Notes: generated by a model from the letters alone, not told the origin. DNA of 64,000 nt from Saccharopolyspora kobensis (GCF_900108315.1 NZ_FNVB01000006.1:1-64000); one strand, 5' to 3'; counted from the first letter of the stretch, positions 25,308-37,478 are shown. Translations and numbers: made by a program.

Positions 25308-25615
25308 CTAACCGAAGAGCGCGGCCAGGATCACCAGCAGCGGGATGGCCAGCGCCAGCAGGCAGCCGATCCTCGCGCCGACGCTCGTCCGCTGCTTCTT
25401 CTTCGGTTTCTTCTGCCGCTGCTGCGCGGGCTGGTTCGGCCTGCGCGCGGGCGGGAGCGAGAAGGGCTCTTCCGGCTCGACGGCCGGTGGCGGAGCAAGC
25501 GGTGCCGCCGACGTGGTGGTCGGCGGCACCGCTCGTGCCACGGTCAGCGCATCCGGGTAGTGGAGCAGCGGCGGCAGCGCCTGCGTGCCGTCCGGGCCGG
25601 AGAGCGCGTCGCGCG

Positions 25616-25619
<4 letters not shown>
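25308..25619 (-). CDS. Small Pro-rich protein with C-terminal membrane helix
   Basis: The 103-residue product has a disordered Pro/Ala/Glu-rich first half, a basic segment (QRQKKPKKKQRTS near residues 68-80) and a C-terminal helix (GCLLALAIPLLVILAALFG), so it is probably tail-anchored in the membrane. Its GTG start overlaps the topA stop by four bases (GTGA), so it is translationally coupled to topA. It occupies the place held by the adenylate cyclase gene Rv3645 in M. tuberculosis but shows no cyclase domain. Function is unknown. Confidence 0.7.
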
Positions 25620-28453
<2,834 letters not shown>

Positions 28454-28655
28454 GCTTACCCGCTCTCTTCTCCCGGAAGCATCCTTTGCTACCCGACAAG
28501 TTCCTCAGTGTGCCCCGTGCGCGGTTCCGACCGCCGCCCGGGAAGGCACAGGGTTGCACATAACACGCCCATGTACGTCGGCGTCTTGTCTTACGAACGT
28601 ATCGGGTGACGAACGTGTTCCGTTGCGTGACCTGGCGTGATATGCGTCAAATCGG

Positions 28656-29249
28656 TCACGAAACGAGTGGCCACGTTCGCTCGATCGCACCATCGGGAGT
28701 CGGCCCGACGAGCTCGGCCAGCCGGGCCAGGCGGCGGCGACCGGTGACGCGCAGCGCCGGGCCGCCGGCGCGGAGACCGATCGGCTTGGCCGGGAGGCCG
28801 CAGCCGAGCAGCGCCGCGGCCAGCGGCTCGTGCGTGTCGGGGGCGTGCGGGTCGAGCCCGAGGCGGTAGCCGGTGGGCTCGGCGGAGCCCGCGGTCAGCG
28901 CCCAGATCCGCAGGGCGGCGCCGTCCGGTACGTAACCGGCCGGGACGGACTTCACCGCACCTCGCAGCCAGTTCGCGGCGAGGCCGGTCAGGTCGGCCCG
29001 GAAGGCGGTGCGGATCAGCGGACGGCCTTCGTCCGAGCGGCCGAGCTCGGCTTCCACGCCGCGCTGCGCGCAGGCGTCGACCAGCGACCGGGCGCGCCAC
29101 TCGGCGTCGACCACGACCGACAGCCGGGCGGCGGTGCCGCGCCCGAAACCGACGGCCTGCCCCGGCCCGCACAGCATGCCCGCCAGGTCAGCGATGACGG
29201 GTTGCCGCGCCTCGGCCGAGTAGAAGGACAGCTGGTCCACGGCCCGCAT
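28656..29249 (-). CDS. Conserved actinobacterial protein (Rv3647c-like)
   Basis: The 197-residue protein resembles the conserved hypothetical encoded next to topA in mycobacteria. It contains LSFYSAEARQPVIADLAGML, a GRGTAARLSVVVD strand, and a C-terminal part with TGRRRLARLAELVG. No membrane segment or signal is visible. The order here (this gene upstream of topA, same strand) matches Rv3647c-Rv3646c. The pattern suggests a compact alpha/beta protein of unknown role, perhaps connected to DNA topology only by position. The start ATG at 29249 gives the family N-terminus. Confidence 0.78.
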   Translation of the reverse strand: MRAVDQLSFYSAEARQPVIADLAGMLCGPGQAVGFGRGTAARLSVVVDAEWRARSLVDACAQRGVEAELGRSDEGRPLIRTAFRADLTGLAANWLRGAVKSVPAGYVPDGAALRIWALTAGSAEPTGYRLGLDPHAPDTHEPLAAALLGCGLPAKPIGLRAGGPALRVTGRRRLARLAELVGPTPDGAIERTWPLVS

Positions 29250-29313
29250 CGTAGAACGGCAGTTCGAGATGCGCCATGCCTTCACCCGAACGTGCGAGCG
29301 AACCGCTCAGGTG

Positions 29314-29361
29314 CCGCGACTTCAATTGAAATCGGACGTCCGATTTCAATTGAAGTCGCGG
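29314..29361. repeat. 48-bp perfect palindrome (dispersed repeat family 1, single unit)
   Basis: The 48 bases are a perfect palindrome centred on GGACGTCC. Each half also contains the smaller palindrome TTCAATTGAA, so three nested dyads exist. Related units occur at 48405-48535 and 61853-61988. It lies between the start of the Rv3647c-like gene and the end of the lipoprotein gene, both on the minus strand. It could form a long hairpin or a cruciform. Confidence 0.95.
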
Positions 29362-29367
29362 GCCAGG

Positions 29368-29958
29368 TCAGCGGGGTGGTTGTTGCTGCTGGGGCTTGGC
29401 GAAGAAGGGGCGGCACTCCTGGGCCTGGTGAGCCGCCGCGTTGAGCTGCTGGTTCTGCTCCAGCTGGACGAGCTTGTCCTTGAGGTCGAGCTGGCCGCCC
29501 TTGTCGAGCTCCTGCTGGACCGCGGTCATGCCCTCCTGGAAGCGCTGCTTGTCGGTCGGGTCGACCTGCTCGGCCTTCGCCCGGGCGCCGTGCAGGAGGT
29601 CCCGGACCTCGCCGAAGCTCTCCTGGAAGCCGGTGCCGAGCTGCTCGGCTCCCTTGACCGGCGGTGCACCGAGGTCCTGCAGTCCGCGCGCCGCGTCGTC
29701 GGCGGCCTTCGAGGCGGCATCGATGCGGTTGATCACCGAGTCCTTCACCGTCCCGGTGTTGCTCTGATCCAGCGCAGGCAGGTTCTGCTGGGCCGCGCTG
29801 AAACCGCTGATCAGGCCGCACATCTTGCCGGTCCAGGCGACCGCCTCCGCGCTCGGCGCCTGCGGCGCGGGCGGCTCCGGGGCGCCCGCCGGGCCCCCGG
29901 CGCAACCTGCCAGCGCGAGCGGAACGGCGGCCAGCACGGCGGTGGAACGTAACTTCAT
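29368..29958 (-). CDS. Secreted lipoprotein
   Basis: The 196-residue protein begins MKLRSTAVLAAVPLALAGCAGG: an n-region, a hydrophobic core and a lipobox LAGC with Cys18, so it is lipid-anchored outside the membrane. The mature part after a Pro/Ala linker is helical and rich in Gln, Asp and Lys, with no enzymatic motif and a C-terminal PQQQQ tail. Two further cysteines (KMCGL, QECRPF) may form a disulfide. The ATG at 29958 is preceded by GAGGAG. It reads away from hppA's terminator. I cannot name a function. Confidence 0.78.
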   Translation of the reverse strand: MKLRSTAVLAAVPLALAGCAGGPAGAPEPPAPQAPSAEAVAWTGKMCGLISGFSAAQQNLPALDQSNTGTVKDSVINRIDAASKAADDAARGLQDLGAPPVKGAEQLGTGFQESFGEVRDLLHGARAKAEQVDPTDKQRFQEGMTAVQQELDKGGQLDLKDKLVQLEQNQQLNAAAHQAQECRPFFAKPQQQQPPR

Positions 29959-30073
29959 GCGCACTCCTCGCACAGATCGGAGTTGCCTTCGGCGTGCGGC
30001 CCAGACTCTCCCGCACCCGCGCTCACGCTCCGGAGCCCGGGGTGCGCGCTCGGGCGAAACCCCTGCGCACGGC

Positions 30074-30108
30074 GAAGGGCGCCCTCCCCGGCGAGGAGGA
30101 CGCCCTTC
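30074..30108 (-). terminator. Hairpin terminator after hppA
   Basis: GAAGGGCG (30074-30081) pairs with CGCCCTTC (30101-30108), with an inner CCTCC/GGAGG stem. It lies 18 bases downstream of the hppA stop in its direction of transcription. Confidence 0.8.
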
Positions 30109-30125
30109 GACGGCGATCCGGCGCC

Positions 30126-32504
30126 TTATGAGGGCGCGCCGTTGACCGCCTTGTCATCGGAAGGCGATGACTCGGCGATCGAGGTCGAGCGGCGCTTGGA
30201 GATCACCACCGCGACGACGATCACCGCGACCGCCACCACCGCGATGCCGATGCGCACCGGGTGGTTCGCGTCGGCCCCGACGGAGAAGGCCACCACGGCG
30301 GGCGCGATCAGCACCGACACCAGGTTCATCACCTTCAGCAGCGGGTTGATCGCCGGTCCGGCGGTGTCCTTGAACGGGTCGCCGACGGTGTCGCCGATGA
30401 CCGTGGCGGAGTGCGCCTCGGAACCCTTGCCACCGTGGTGGCCGTCCTCGACCAGCTTCTTCGAGTTGTCCCAGGCACCACCGGAGTTGGCCAGGAAGAT
30501 GGCCATCAGGGTGCCGGTGGCGATGGCACCGGCGAGGTAGCCCGCCAGCGGGCCGACGCCGAGGCCGAAGCCGACCGCGATCGGCGCCAGCACCGCGAGC
30601 AGACCGGGCGTGGCCAGCTCGCGCAGCGAGTCGCGGGTGCAGATGTCCACGACCCGCCCGTACTCGGGCCGCTCGGAGCCGTCCATGATGCCCGGCTTGT
30701 CCTTGAACTGGCGGCGCACCTCGTAGACCACTGCGCCCGCGGCGCGCGAGACCGCGTTGATCGCCAGCCCGGAGAACAGGAACACCACAGCAGCACCGAT
30801 GACCACGCCCACCAGCACGTTCGGCGCGTAGACGAAGAACTCCGAGCGGCTGAGCGTGCCCGCCACGTCCGCCAGCGCCACACCGATGGCGTCGGTGTAG
30901 GAGCCGAAGAGCGCTGTCGCGGCCAGCACCGCGGTGGCGATCGCGATGCCCTTGGTGATCGCCTTCGTGGTGTTGCCGACGGCGTCGAGCTCGGTGAGGA
31001 TCTTCGCGCCCTCGCCCTCCACGTCGCCGGACATCTCCGCGATGCCCTGGGCGTTGTCGCTGACCGGGCCGAAGGTGTCCATCGCGACGATCACGCCGAC
31101 GGTGGTCAGCAGACCGCAGCCGGCCAGCGCGATGGCGAACAGCGCCACCGGCAGCGAACCGGACAGCAGGAACGCGCCGAACACCGCCGCACCGATGATC
31201 AGCGCGGTGTAGACGGCGGACTCGAAGCCGACCGACAGACCCGAGAGGATCACCGTCGCCGCGCCGGTCAGCGACGACTTGCCGACGTCCTGCACCGGGC
31301 GGTGCTCGGTCGCGGTGAAGTAGCCGGTCAGCTTGAGGATGACCACCGCGAGCAGGATGCCGATGATCACCGCGACCATCGCGATGACCGCCGGGTTGCC
31401 GGGGGTCGCCTGCAGCTCGGGCGAGACGCCGTTGAGGTCGGCGAAGGAGCTGGGCAGGTACAGCAGCGCGGCGATCACGCAGAGCACCGCCGAGATCGCG
31501 GCCGAGATGTAGAACGACCGGTTGATCGCGACCAGCGCGTTCTCCCCGCCGCGGGCCTTGGTGATGTAGACGCCGATCACCGCGGTCAGCACGCCGATGG
31601 CGGGCACGATCAGCGGGAACAGCAGGCCGTGCAGGCCGAACGCGGCGGTGCCGAGGATCAGCGAGGCGACCAGGGTCACCGCGTAGGACTCGAACAGGTC
31701 GGCCGCCATCCCGGCGCAGTCGCCGACGTTGTCACCGACGTTGTCGGCGATGGTGGCGGCGTTGCGCGGGTCGTCCTCGGGGATGTTCTGCTCGACCTTG
31801 CCGACCAGGTCGGCGCCCACGTCGGCGGCCTTGGTGAAGATGCCGCCGCCGACTCGCATGAACATGGCCAGCAGGGCGGCACCGAAGCCGAAGCCCTCCA
31901 GCACGCGCGGCGCGCCACCGGCGTAGACCAGCACGACGAGCGCGGCGCCGAACAGGCCGAGGCCGACGGTCGTCATGCCGACCACGCCGCCGGTGCGGAA
32001 CGCGACGCGCATGGCCTTCTCGCGTCCCTCACCGGCTTCGCGGGCGGCCGCCGCGACGCGCACGTTGGCGCGGGTGGACAGCCACATGCCGAGGTAGCCG
32101 ATGGCCGCGGAGAACGCCGCGCCGAACAGGAAGAAGATCGAGCGACCGATCTGCTCGCCGACGGTTTCCGCGGGCAGTGCGAACAGCAGCAGGAACACGA
32201 GCACCGCGAAGATCGCCAGGGTGCGGAACTGCCGGTTCAGGTAGGCCGAAGCGCCTTCCTGCACGCCCTTGGCGATCTCCTGCATCTTGGCCGTGCCCTG
32301 GCCTGCGGCCAGCACCTCCTTGATCAGGACGTAGCCGAAGGCCAACGCGGCCAGAGCGATCACCATGACCACGCCGACCACCGCGTAGTCGGCGCCGCCG
32401 AGTTCGATTCCGGAGGCTTGCTGGGCGAGGTCCATCCGGGTATGCGAGCTCGGTGGTGCAGCGCCCTGGGCCCAGCCGTGCTGGACCGGGGTGAGCAGGG
32501 ACAT
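30126..32504 (-). CDS. hppA: Membrane-bound proton-pumping pyrophosphatase
   Basis: The 792-residue protein has about 16 membrane helices and couples hydrolysis of pyrophosphate to H+ export. The substrate/Mg2+ sites show as NIPEDDPRNAATIADNVGDN (about residue 235) and, near the C-terminus, GDTVGDPFKDTAGPAINPLL. The position that separates the two subclasses reads GNTTKAITKG: Lys where potassium-dependent enzymes have Ala, so this is the K+-independent form. The N-terminal 24 residues before MDLAQQ are unusual, and translation might start at that Met. It is divergent from the helicase gene, and a terminator follows. Confidence 0.96.
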   Translation of the reverse strand: MSLLTPVQHGWAQGAAPPSSHTRMDLAQQASGIELGGADYAVVGVVMVIALAALAFGYVLIKEVLAAGQGTAKMQEIAKGVQEGASAYLNRQFRTLAIFAVLVFLLLFALPAETVGEQIGRSIFFLFGAAFSAAIGYLGMWLSTRANVRVAAAAREAGEGREKAMRVAFRTGGVVGMTTVGLGLFGAALVVLVYAGGAPRVLEGFGFGAALLAMFMRVGGGIFTKAADVGADLVGKVEQNIPEDDPRNAATIADNVGDNVGDCAGMAADLFESYAVTLVASLILGTAAFGLHGLLFPLIVPAIGVLTAVIGVYITKARGGENALVAINRSFYISAAISAVLCVIAALLYLPSSFADLNGVSPELQATPGNPAVIAMVAVIIGILLAVVILKLTGYFTATEHRPVQDVGKSSLTGAATVILSGLSVGFESAVYTALIIGAAVFGAFLLSGSLPVALFAIALAGCGLLTTVGVIVAMDTFGPVSDNAQGIAEMSGDVEGEGAKILTELDAVGNTTKAITKGIAIATAVLAATALFGSYTDAIGVALADVAGTLSRSEFFVYAPNVLVGVVIGAAVVFLFSGLAINAVSRAAGAVVYEVRRQFKDKPGIMDGSERPEYGRVVDICTRDSLRELATPGLLAVLAPIAVGFGLGVGPLAGYLAGAIATGTLMAIFLANSGGAWDNSKKLVEDGHHGGKGSEAHSATVIGDTVGDPFKDTAGPAINPLLKVMNLVSVLIAPAVVAFSVGADANHPVRIGIAVVAVAVIVVAVVISKRRSTSIAESSPSDDKAVNGAPS

Positions 32505-32929
32505 CCGTCCTCCTGGGTTGTGCTCGGTTCAGCACCGGAGACCTGCCGGCTCGCGACCGGCTCCAGTGCGCGGTAGGCGGCCCCGCCCGGTACGGCCCGT
32601 GATCGTCCGCTGGCCGTCCGTGGCGACGTCGTGGCTCGGGAGTCTATTCAGGCCACGAGTGGCTTACCTCACGGTGTGATACGCACCTCTCTCCGACGTG
32701 GGAATCTGTTACCTGTTTATCGATTCAGAGGCGTACTTGATCACCCGTTCGGCCCGATCTTGATTTGGCCCAATCGGGTGACATGAGGTATATAGCGCCG
32801 TTTCGCGGACGTCGGCGCGGCAGCGGACCGCCGTGGACCGGAACCAGCCGATCGGGCGATACCGACACAGCTGCGGAAACCCGGAACACGTGCGCGGCCC
32901 CCGCGCCGCTCTGTGCGAGGCTCGCTGCT
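32505..32929. other. Divergent intergenic region between hppA and the helicase gene
   Basis: No convincing gene lies here. It must carry the promoters of both flanking genes. A TATATA box at 32789-32794 on the plus strand could be the helicase -10 element, though no good -35 lies at standard distance. The open frame from 32765 into the helicase shows no conserved residues before about 32930. Confidence 0.5.
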
Positions 32930-35308
32930 GTGCGCGCTGCGGAGCAGAACAGAGGGAAGCGGTTGCTCGACCGCGTGTTGGCGGGCGTGCCGACCGGCGA
33001 ATCGCCGATCCGCCACGTCGCGCAGCTGCCGAACCGATCGGCCCGCACCACCGACTGGCCGGAGTGGGCCCCGCCGCAGCTGATCGAGGCGCTCCGCGAG
33101 CGCGGCGCCGACGCGCCGTGGGTGCACCAGGTCGAAGGCGCGGAGGCCGTCCGGGCCGGCGAGCACGTGGTGGTCGCCACCGGCACCGCATCGGGGAAGT
33201 CGCTGGTCTACCAGCTGCCGGTGCTGTCCCGGCTGCTCGAAGAGCGCCGCGCGACCGCGCTCTACCTGGCGCCGACGAAGGCGCTGGGAGCCGATCAGCT
33301 GCGCACCGTCGACGAACTCGGACTGAAGGAGATCCGCGCGGTCACCTTCGACGGCGACACACCGCAGGTGGAGCGGGACTGGATCCGCGCGCACGGCCGG
33401 TGGATCTTCACCAACCCGGACATGCTGCACTACGGGATCCTGCCCGGGCACAGCCGCTGGGCCCGGTTCTTCCGGCAGCTCACGCACATCGTGGTGGACG
33501 AGTGCCACACCTACCGCGGCGTGTTCGGTTCGCACGTCGCGCTCCTGCTGCGCCGACTGCGCCGGATCGCGCAGCACTACGGCGCGGATCCGGTCTTCGT
33601 GCTCGCCTCCGCCACCGTGTCGGACCCGGACGCGCTGGCGCAACGCCTCACCGGAGCGCCGTGCCGCGCCATCACCGACGACGGATCACCGCGGGGCGCG
33701 CGCACCATCGCTCTCTGGGAACCGCCGCTGCTGGACGAGATCATCGGCGAGAACGGCGCTCCGGTGCGCCGTGCCGCGGGCACCGAGGCCGCGCGGATCA
33801 TGACGGAACTGGTCATCGAGGACGCCCGCACGCTGGCGTTCATCCGGTCCCGGCGCGGCGTCGAGCTGGCAGCGATCGCCGCGCAGCGCGCACTGTCCGA
33901 AGTGGATGATTCGCTGCCCGGCAAGGTCGCCGCGTACCGCGGCGGATACCTGCCCGAGGACCGGCGCGAGCTGGAGCGCTCGCTGCTCACCGGCGAGCTG
34001 CGCGCGGTGGCCACCACCAACGCGCTCGAACTCGGCGTCGACATCTCCGGCCTCGACGCCGTGGTGGTCGCCGGCTACCCGGGCACGCTCGCGTCCTTCT
34101 GGCAGCAGGCCGGTCGCGCCGGACGCGACGGCGAGGGCGCGCTGGTGGTGTTCGTGGCGCGGGACGACCCGCTGGACACCTACCTCGTGCACCACCCGCC
34201 CGCGATGCTCGACCGGCCGGTCGAGGCGACGGTGCTCGACCCGACCAATCCGTACGTGCTCGAACCGCACCTGGCCTGCGCCGCCGCGGAACTACCGCTC
34301 GACGAGGAGTCGTTCGCGATCTTCGGCGGCGAGGCCGCGCGAAGCGCGGTGCAGGCCCTCACCGCGGACGGGGTGCTGCGCAAGCGCCCGCACGGCTGGT
34401 TCTGGACCTCCCGCGAACGTCCACACCGGAACGTGGAGCTGCGCGGCGCCGGCGGCCACCCGATCGCCGTGGTCGAAGGCGACTCCGGCCGGATGCTGGG
34501 CACCGTGGACCCGGACTCCGCCTGCGGCACCGTGCACCCGGGCGCCGTCTATCTGCACCGCGGCGAGTCCTTCGTGGTCGACGACCTGGATCTGGAGACC
34601 GGCATCGCGCTGGTGCACGCGGAGAGCCCGGACTGGACCACCTCACCGCGCAACGTCGTGGACATCTCGGTGCTGCGGACCATCGAGCAGCACGACACCG
34701 GCCGGGGCGTGACGGTCTGCCTCGGCGAGGTGGAAGTCACCTCGCAGGTCGTCGGCTACCTGCGGAAGCGGCCGTCCGGGCAGGTGCTGGACCAGGTCGC
34801 GCTGGACCTCCCCGCGCAAACCCTGCTGACCCGCGCCGTCTGGTACACGGTCGGCGAGGAACTGCTGATGAGCAGCGCGCCGGGGGGCGCCGGGCTGGAA
34901 CCGGCGCGCATCCCCGGCGCGCTGCATGCCGCCGAGCACGCGGCGATCGGCCTGCTACCGCTGTTCGCGACCTGCGATCGTTGGGACATCGGCGGGGTGT
35001 CCACCGCGATGCACGCCGACACCGGGGAGGCAACGGTGTTCGTGCACGACGGGCATCCGGGAGGGGCCGGATTCGCCGATCGCGGTTATGCCGCATTGAT
35101 CCCGTGGTTGGCCGCGACGCGGGAAGCGATCGCTTCCTGCGACTGCCCGGCTGGTTGCCCGTCCTGCGTTCAGTCGCCCAAGTGCGGGAATGGCAACGAA
35201 CCGCTGGACAAGGCAGGGGCGGTGGCTGTTCTCGATGCGGTGTCGACCGTGCTCGGGGGCGGCACCGGTGGACCGGCTGGGCTGCACGACGGTCCGCAAC
35301 AGGTCTGA
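32930..35308 (+). CDS. DEAD/DEAH-box helicase with C-terminal DUF1998-type zinc domain
   Basis: The 792-residue product from the GTG at 32930 is an SF2 helicase of the MrfA/Hrq1-like group. Walker A is VVATGTASGKSL (about residue 85), the Walker B box is VDECHTYRG, motif III is LASATVSD, and the second RecA domain has ATTNALELGVDISGLD and QQAGRAGRDG. The C-terminal DUF1998-type domain carries the four-Cys cluster CDCPAGCPSC. Relatives unwind damaged DNA for excision repair. It corresponds in order and type to Rv3649. The upstream frame is open to 32765, so the start is uncertain. Confidence 0.92.
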   Translation: MRAAEQNRGKRLLDRVLAGVPTGESPIRHVAQLPNRSARTTDWPEWAPPQLIEALRERGADAPWVHQVEGAEAVRAGEHVVVATGTASGKSLVYQLPVLSRLLEERRATALYLAPTKALGADQLRTVDELGLKEIRAVTFDGDTPQVERDWIRAHGRWIFTNPDMLHYGILPGHSRWARFFRQLTHIVVDECHTYRGVFGSHVALLLRRLRRIAQHYGADPVFVLASATVSDPDALAQRLTGAPCRAITDDGSPRGARTIALWEPPLLDEIIGENGAPVRRAAGTEAARIMTELVIEDARTLAFIRSRRGVELAAIAAQRALSEVDDSLPGKVAAYRGGYLPEDRRELERSLLTGELRAVATTNALELGVDISGLDAVVVAGYPGTLASFWQQAGRAGRDGEGALVVFVARDDPLDTYLVHHPPAMLDRPVEATVLDPTNPYVLEPHLACAAAELPLDEESFAIFGGEAARSAVQALTADGVLRKRPHGWFWTSRERPHRNVELRGAGGHPIAVVEGDSGRMLGTVDPDSACGTVHPGAVYLHRGESFVVDDLDLETGIALVHAESPDWTTSPRNVVDISVLRTIEQHDTGRGVTVCLGEVEVTSQVVGYLRKRPSGQVLDQVALDLPAQTLLTRAVWYTVGEELLMSSAPGGAGLEPARIPGALHAAEHAAIGLLPLFATCDRWDIGGVSTAMHADTGEATVFVHDGHPGGAGFADRGYAALIPWLAATREAIASCDCPAGCPSCVQSPKCGNGNEPLDKAGAVAVLDAVSTVLGGGTGGPAGLHDGPQQV

Positions 35309-35414
35309 GCACAGAGGAACTGGTGCGTGCTCGGGGAGGTGCGGGGTCCGGTCGTGTCGGGGAGCCCGGGCGCGGGTGCCGATCCGGTCGGCGCCGGCAC
35401 GGTCGGCAGGTTCG

Positions 35415-36080
35415 TCACCTGCGTGCCGCGAGGAGTTCCGCCACGTCTGCGTTGTTGTCAAGGTTCTCGCGACCCGTGCGGAGCGCGTCCTGCACGAAGT
35501 CCGGGGCGGGCAGCCGCCAGGCGCAGACCTCCGGCTTGACCCGCCAGTGCACCGCGCCACCCGGGTAGGCGGTCGGCGGCATGGCCACCCAGCTTCCCTT
35601 GCCGTGCAAGCGGATTCCGGGCACGTCGGCCAGTTCCGCGGCGAGCTCGCCGCCGCTGGCCATCAGGAAGTACCAGCGACCTCGCGGGGTCGCCACGATC
35701 GGCACCGGGAAGCCCAGGGCGCGCAGCACCGAGGCGCCGGCCCGGCCGAGAGCCGCGTCGACCTCGAGCGCGTCGACGGTGTGCCCGGTGGCGATCAGCA
35801 GGCTGTAGGGGTGCTCGGCCCACCAGGCCGTGACCTCGTCGGGGTTGGTGCCGAGCCGCGTCTGCCAGTCGCGGTGCACCGGCATCGGGCCGTGCTCCTG
35901 GCGGCCATGCCTGCCGATCCAGCGGTCTTCATCGGGGTAGGTTCCGGGAAGGACCGGCCAACCGCGCGAGGCGAATCCGATTGCCTGCACGCGCAGTTCG
36001 ATCCGGCTGCTGGTCAACCCGGCCGGGTGGGCCGGGACGCCGCGGAAGGCACCTTGCCACCTCTCCGCCGACCAATGCAT
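35415..36080 (-). CDS. Bifunctional DNA primase/polymerase (PrimPol N-terminal) domain protein
   Basis: The 221-residue protein matches the N-terminal catalytic domain of the Prim-Pol family. Signature parts are AIGFASRGWPVLPG, the WWAEHPYSLLIATG segment, LEVDAALG (in place of the usual hhhDhDh acidic motif), ATPRGRWYFLM and IRLHGKGSWVAMPPT. The acidic motif is weaker than in active phage primases (Asp followed only by a distant acidic residue), so activity is uncertain. Such free-standing genes occur widely in Streptomyces and Pseudonocardiaceae. The ATG at 36080 has GGAGGCGG upstream. Its stop is about 100 bases from the helicase stop in a converging arrangement. Confidence 0.8.
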   Translation of the reverse strand: MHWSAERWQGAFRGVPAHPAGLTSSRIELRVQAIGFASRGWPVLPGTYPDEDRWIGRHGRQEHGPMPVHRDWQTRLGTNPDEVTAWWAEHPYSLLIATGHTVDALEVDAALGRAGASVLRALGFPVPIVATPRGRWYFLMASGGELAAELADVPGIRLHGKGSWVAMPPTAYPGGAVHWRVKPEVCAWRLPAPDFVQDALRTGRENLDNNADVAELLAARR

Positions 36081-36381
36081 CTGTTCCGCCTCCTCGTTCC
36101 ACAGTGGGCGGTGGACCGGTGGTCTCGGGGAACCACCTGGTTCGCGACCTCTTTGTCGTGAACTTCGAGTCTTCCCGCTCACACCTCCAATCAACGGCAT
36201 GACACCCCGCTGAGTACACCCCGCGTCGGCGACCGGTCGTCCAGCCGCGACGAACGCCTCCGAGCAGAACACGACCACCGAAAGATCAACCGGGTGAACG
36301 GTTCCCGAACTGCTGCTGGCGCGTGCGTCGCCGTCCGCTGGCGGACCGTTCGTCGACCGTTCGTCGTGGCGGGGCCGATCA
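36081..36381. other. Intergenic stretch without a recognised gene
   Basis: The 300 bases between the PrimPol-like gene and the pilus operon hold no frame with coding character. A direct repeat CGGACCGTTCGTCG / GACCGTTCGTCG lies near 36340-36368, and GATCGGCCCC near 36375 may belong to a hairpin (GGGGCCGATC...GATCGGCCCC) that ends the tad operon transcript. A cold-shock gene found in this neighbourhood in mycobacteria (Rv3648c) is not present here. Confidence 0.5.
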
Positions 36382-36726
36382 CTATTCGATCGGCCCCGCG
36401 TGCGCCCGTGATCTGGCCTTTCCGCCCAGCAGCACGATGGCCGGAAGATCGGCTTCGACCGTGACGCGGGCGTTCCAGCCCTCCAGCAGGCACTCGACGA
36501 CCGCCGCGCGCATGCCCTCCGCCACCTGCGCGGCCCGCTCGCACGCCGACTCCGCCCCGCTCGGCGCGTGCGCAGCGGCGGCCAGCGCCGCGAGATCGGC
36601 AGCGCCTTCCGCGCGGTGCCGGGCGATGGTCGCAGCACCGATCTGGAGAACTAGCACGAGCACCGCGAGCAGCGCCAGCACCAGGATCGCGGACAGCGCC
36701 GTCGCCGCGCCCCTGTCGCGGTTCAT
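36382..36726 (-). CDS. TadE-like helicase/secretion-neighbourhood protein (Rv3654c family)
   Basis: The 114-residue protein begins RDRGAATALSAILVLALLAVLVLVLQIG, one membrane helix of the TadE/TadG kind, followed by ARHRAEGAADLAALAAA, the characteristic pseudopilin-like helix of the Rv3654c family. It has two cysteines later (SACER, VECLL). It is the last gene of the operon of pilin-like proteins. Its start overlaps the upstream TadE gene's stop by four bases. The presumed site of action is the cell envelope as a minor pilin. Confidence 0.85.
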   Translation of the reverse strand: MNRDRGAATALSAILVLALLAVLVLVLQIGAATIARHRAEGAADLAALAAAAHAPSGAESACERAAQVAEGMRAAVVECLLEGWNARVTVEADLPAIVLLGGKARSRAHAGPIE

Positions 36727-37109
36727 CGCACCACCTGCTCATCGACACCAGGTTCGAGCACGGCCACCGCCCGCGCGTGCAGCCAGCGACCGGGCAGCTG
36801 AGCGGGCAACGGCATGCTCACCTCCGCGCGGACGACATCGCCGTCCACCTGCACCTCCAGCACGGCACCGGCCGGAGCCATCCGGTGCACCGCCTCGTCG
36901 ACCCGGGCCCGATCACCGCGCGCGACCAGACGGGCCGCCTCCACCGCCGCATCGGTGCAGCGGAGGTGGCCGATCAGCGCGTTGGTGCCGACCAGTCCCA
37001 GCACGAACACGGCGATCACCGAGCAGATGCCCAGCGCCGCTTCGACCGTCACCGCGCCGCGATCGGCCGCTCCGGCACCGCGCGGTGCCGGAGCCACCTG
37101 TGCAGCCAT
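36723..37109 (-). CDS. TadE-family minor pilin (Rv3655c-like)
   Basis: The 128-residue protein has the TadE signature DRGAVTVEAALGICSVIAVFVLGLVG: Gly, then a hydrophobic helix with Glu at the +5-type position, as in type IV pilin-like subunits. A periplasm-facing domain with ARLVARGDRARV follows. The start ATG overlaps the DUF4244 stop (TGATG) and the stop overlaps the next gene, so the three small pilin-like genes are tightly coupled. It is probably processed and inserted into the Flp/Tad pilus base. Confidence 0.87.
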   Translation of the reverse strand: MAAQVAPAPRGAGAADRGAVTVEAALGICSVIAVFVLGLVGTNALIGHLRCTDAAVEAARLVARGDRARVDEAVHRMAPAGAVLEVQVDGDVVRAEVSMPLPAQLPGRWLHARAVAVLEPGVDEQVVR

Positions 37110-37324
37110 CAGATACCGCCACCCTCCAGACCGCGTTCGATGAGGCCGGTCAGGGCTTCCTTGATCGTGCCGCCGGTGACGATCTCGAACAGCAGCGAGG
37201 CGAACGCGACCGCGGCCACCGTTCCCATCGCGTACTCGGCGGTCGTCATCCCGCCATCGCCGTGCAGCAACGCCCGCAGCCTGCGAGCCGCCGACCACCG
37301 GACAGTCATGATCGATCTCGTCAT
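37109..37324 (-). CDS. DUF4244 pilin-like protein (Flp-type, Rv3656c-like)
   Basis: The 71-residue product is short, with GMTTAEYAMGTVAAVAFASLL near residues 26-45: a Gly-type cleavage site with Glu at +5 and then a hydrophobic helix, the hallmark of Flp pilins. It is probably the major pilin subunit of this Tad system. The ATG at 37324 is preceded by GGAGG (five bases away), better than the upstream ATG at 37348. It lies about 150 bases after the TadC gene, so extra transcription or processing may raise its level. Confidence 0.87.
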   Translation of the reverse strand: MTRSIMTVRWSAARRLRALLHGDGGMTTAEYAMGTVAAVAFASLLFEIVTGGTIKEALTGLIERGLEGGGI

Positions 37325-37478
37325 GTTCTCCTCCACTCTTCCGTCCACATAGAACTGATTCGGACGTGACCGCTCTCCGCGGCTTGATCGCCCGAAAAAC
37401 CCCTCTGCACAGGTACTTCCGGATCACCGGAGATCTGCGGTGCGCCGACGACCAACGGGCGCCGGGCTCCGCAGGCGG

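Noticed and set aside
35170..35418. An 82-residue minus-strand frame overlapping the helicase 3' end
   Set aside because: It is mostly antisense to the helicase zinc-domain codons and Pro/Ser/Thr-rich. Its small overlap with the PrimPol-like gene is at that gene's stop codon, not at its start, so coupling is not implied.
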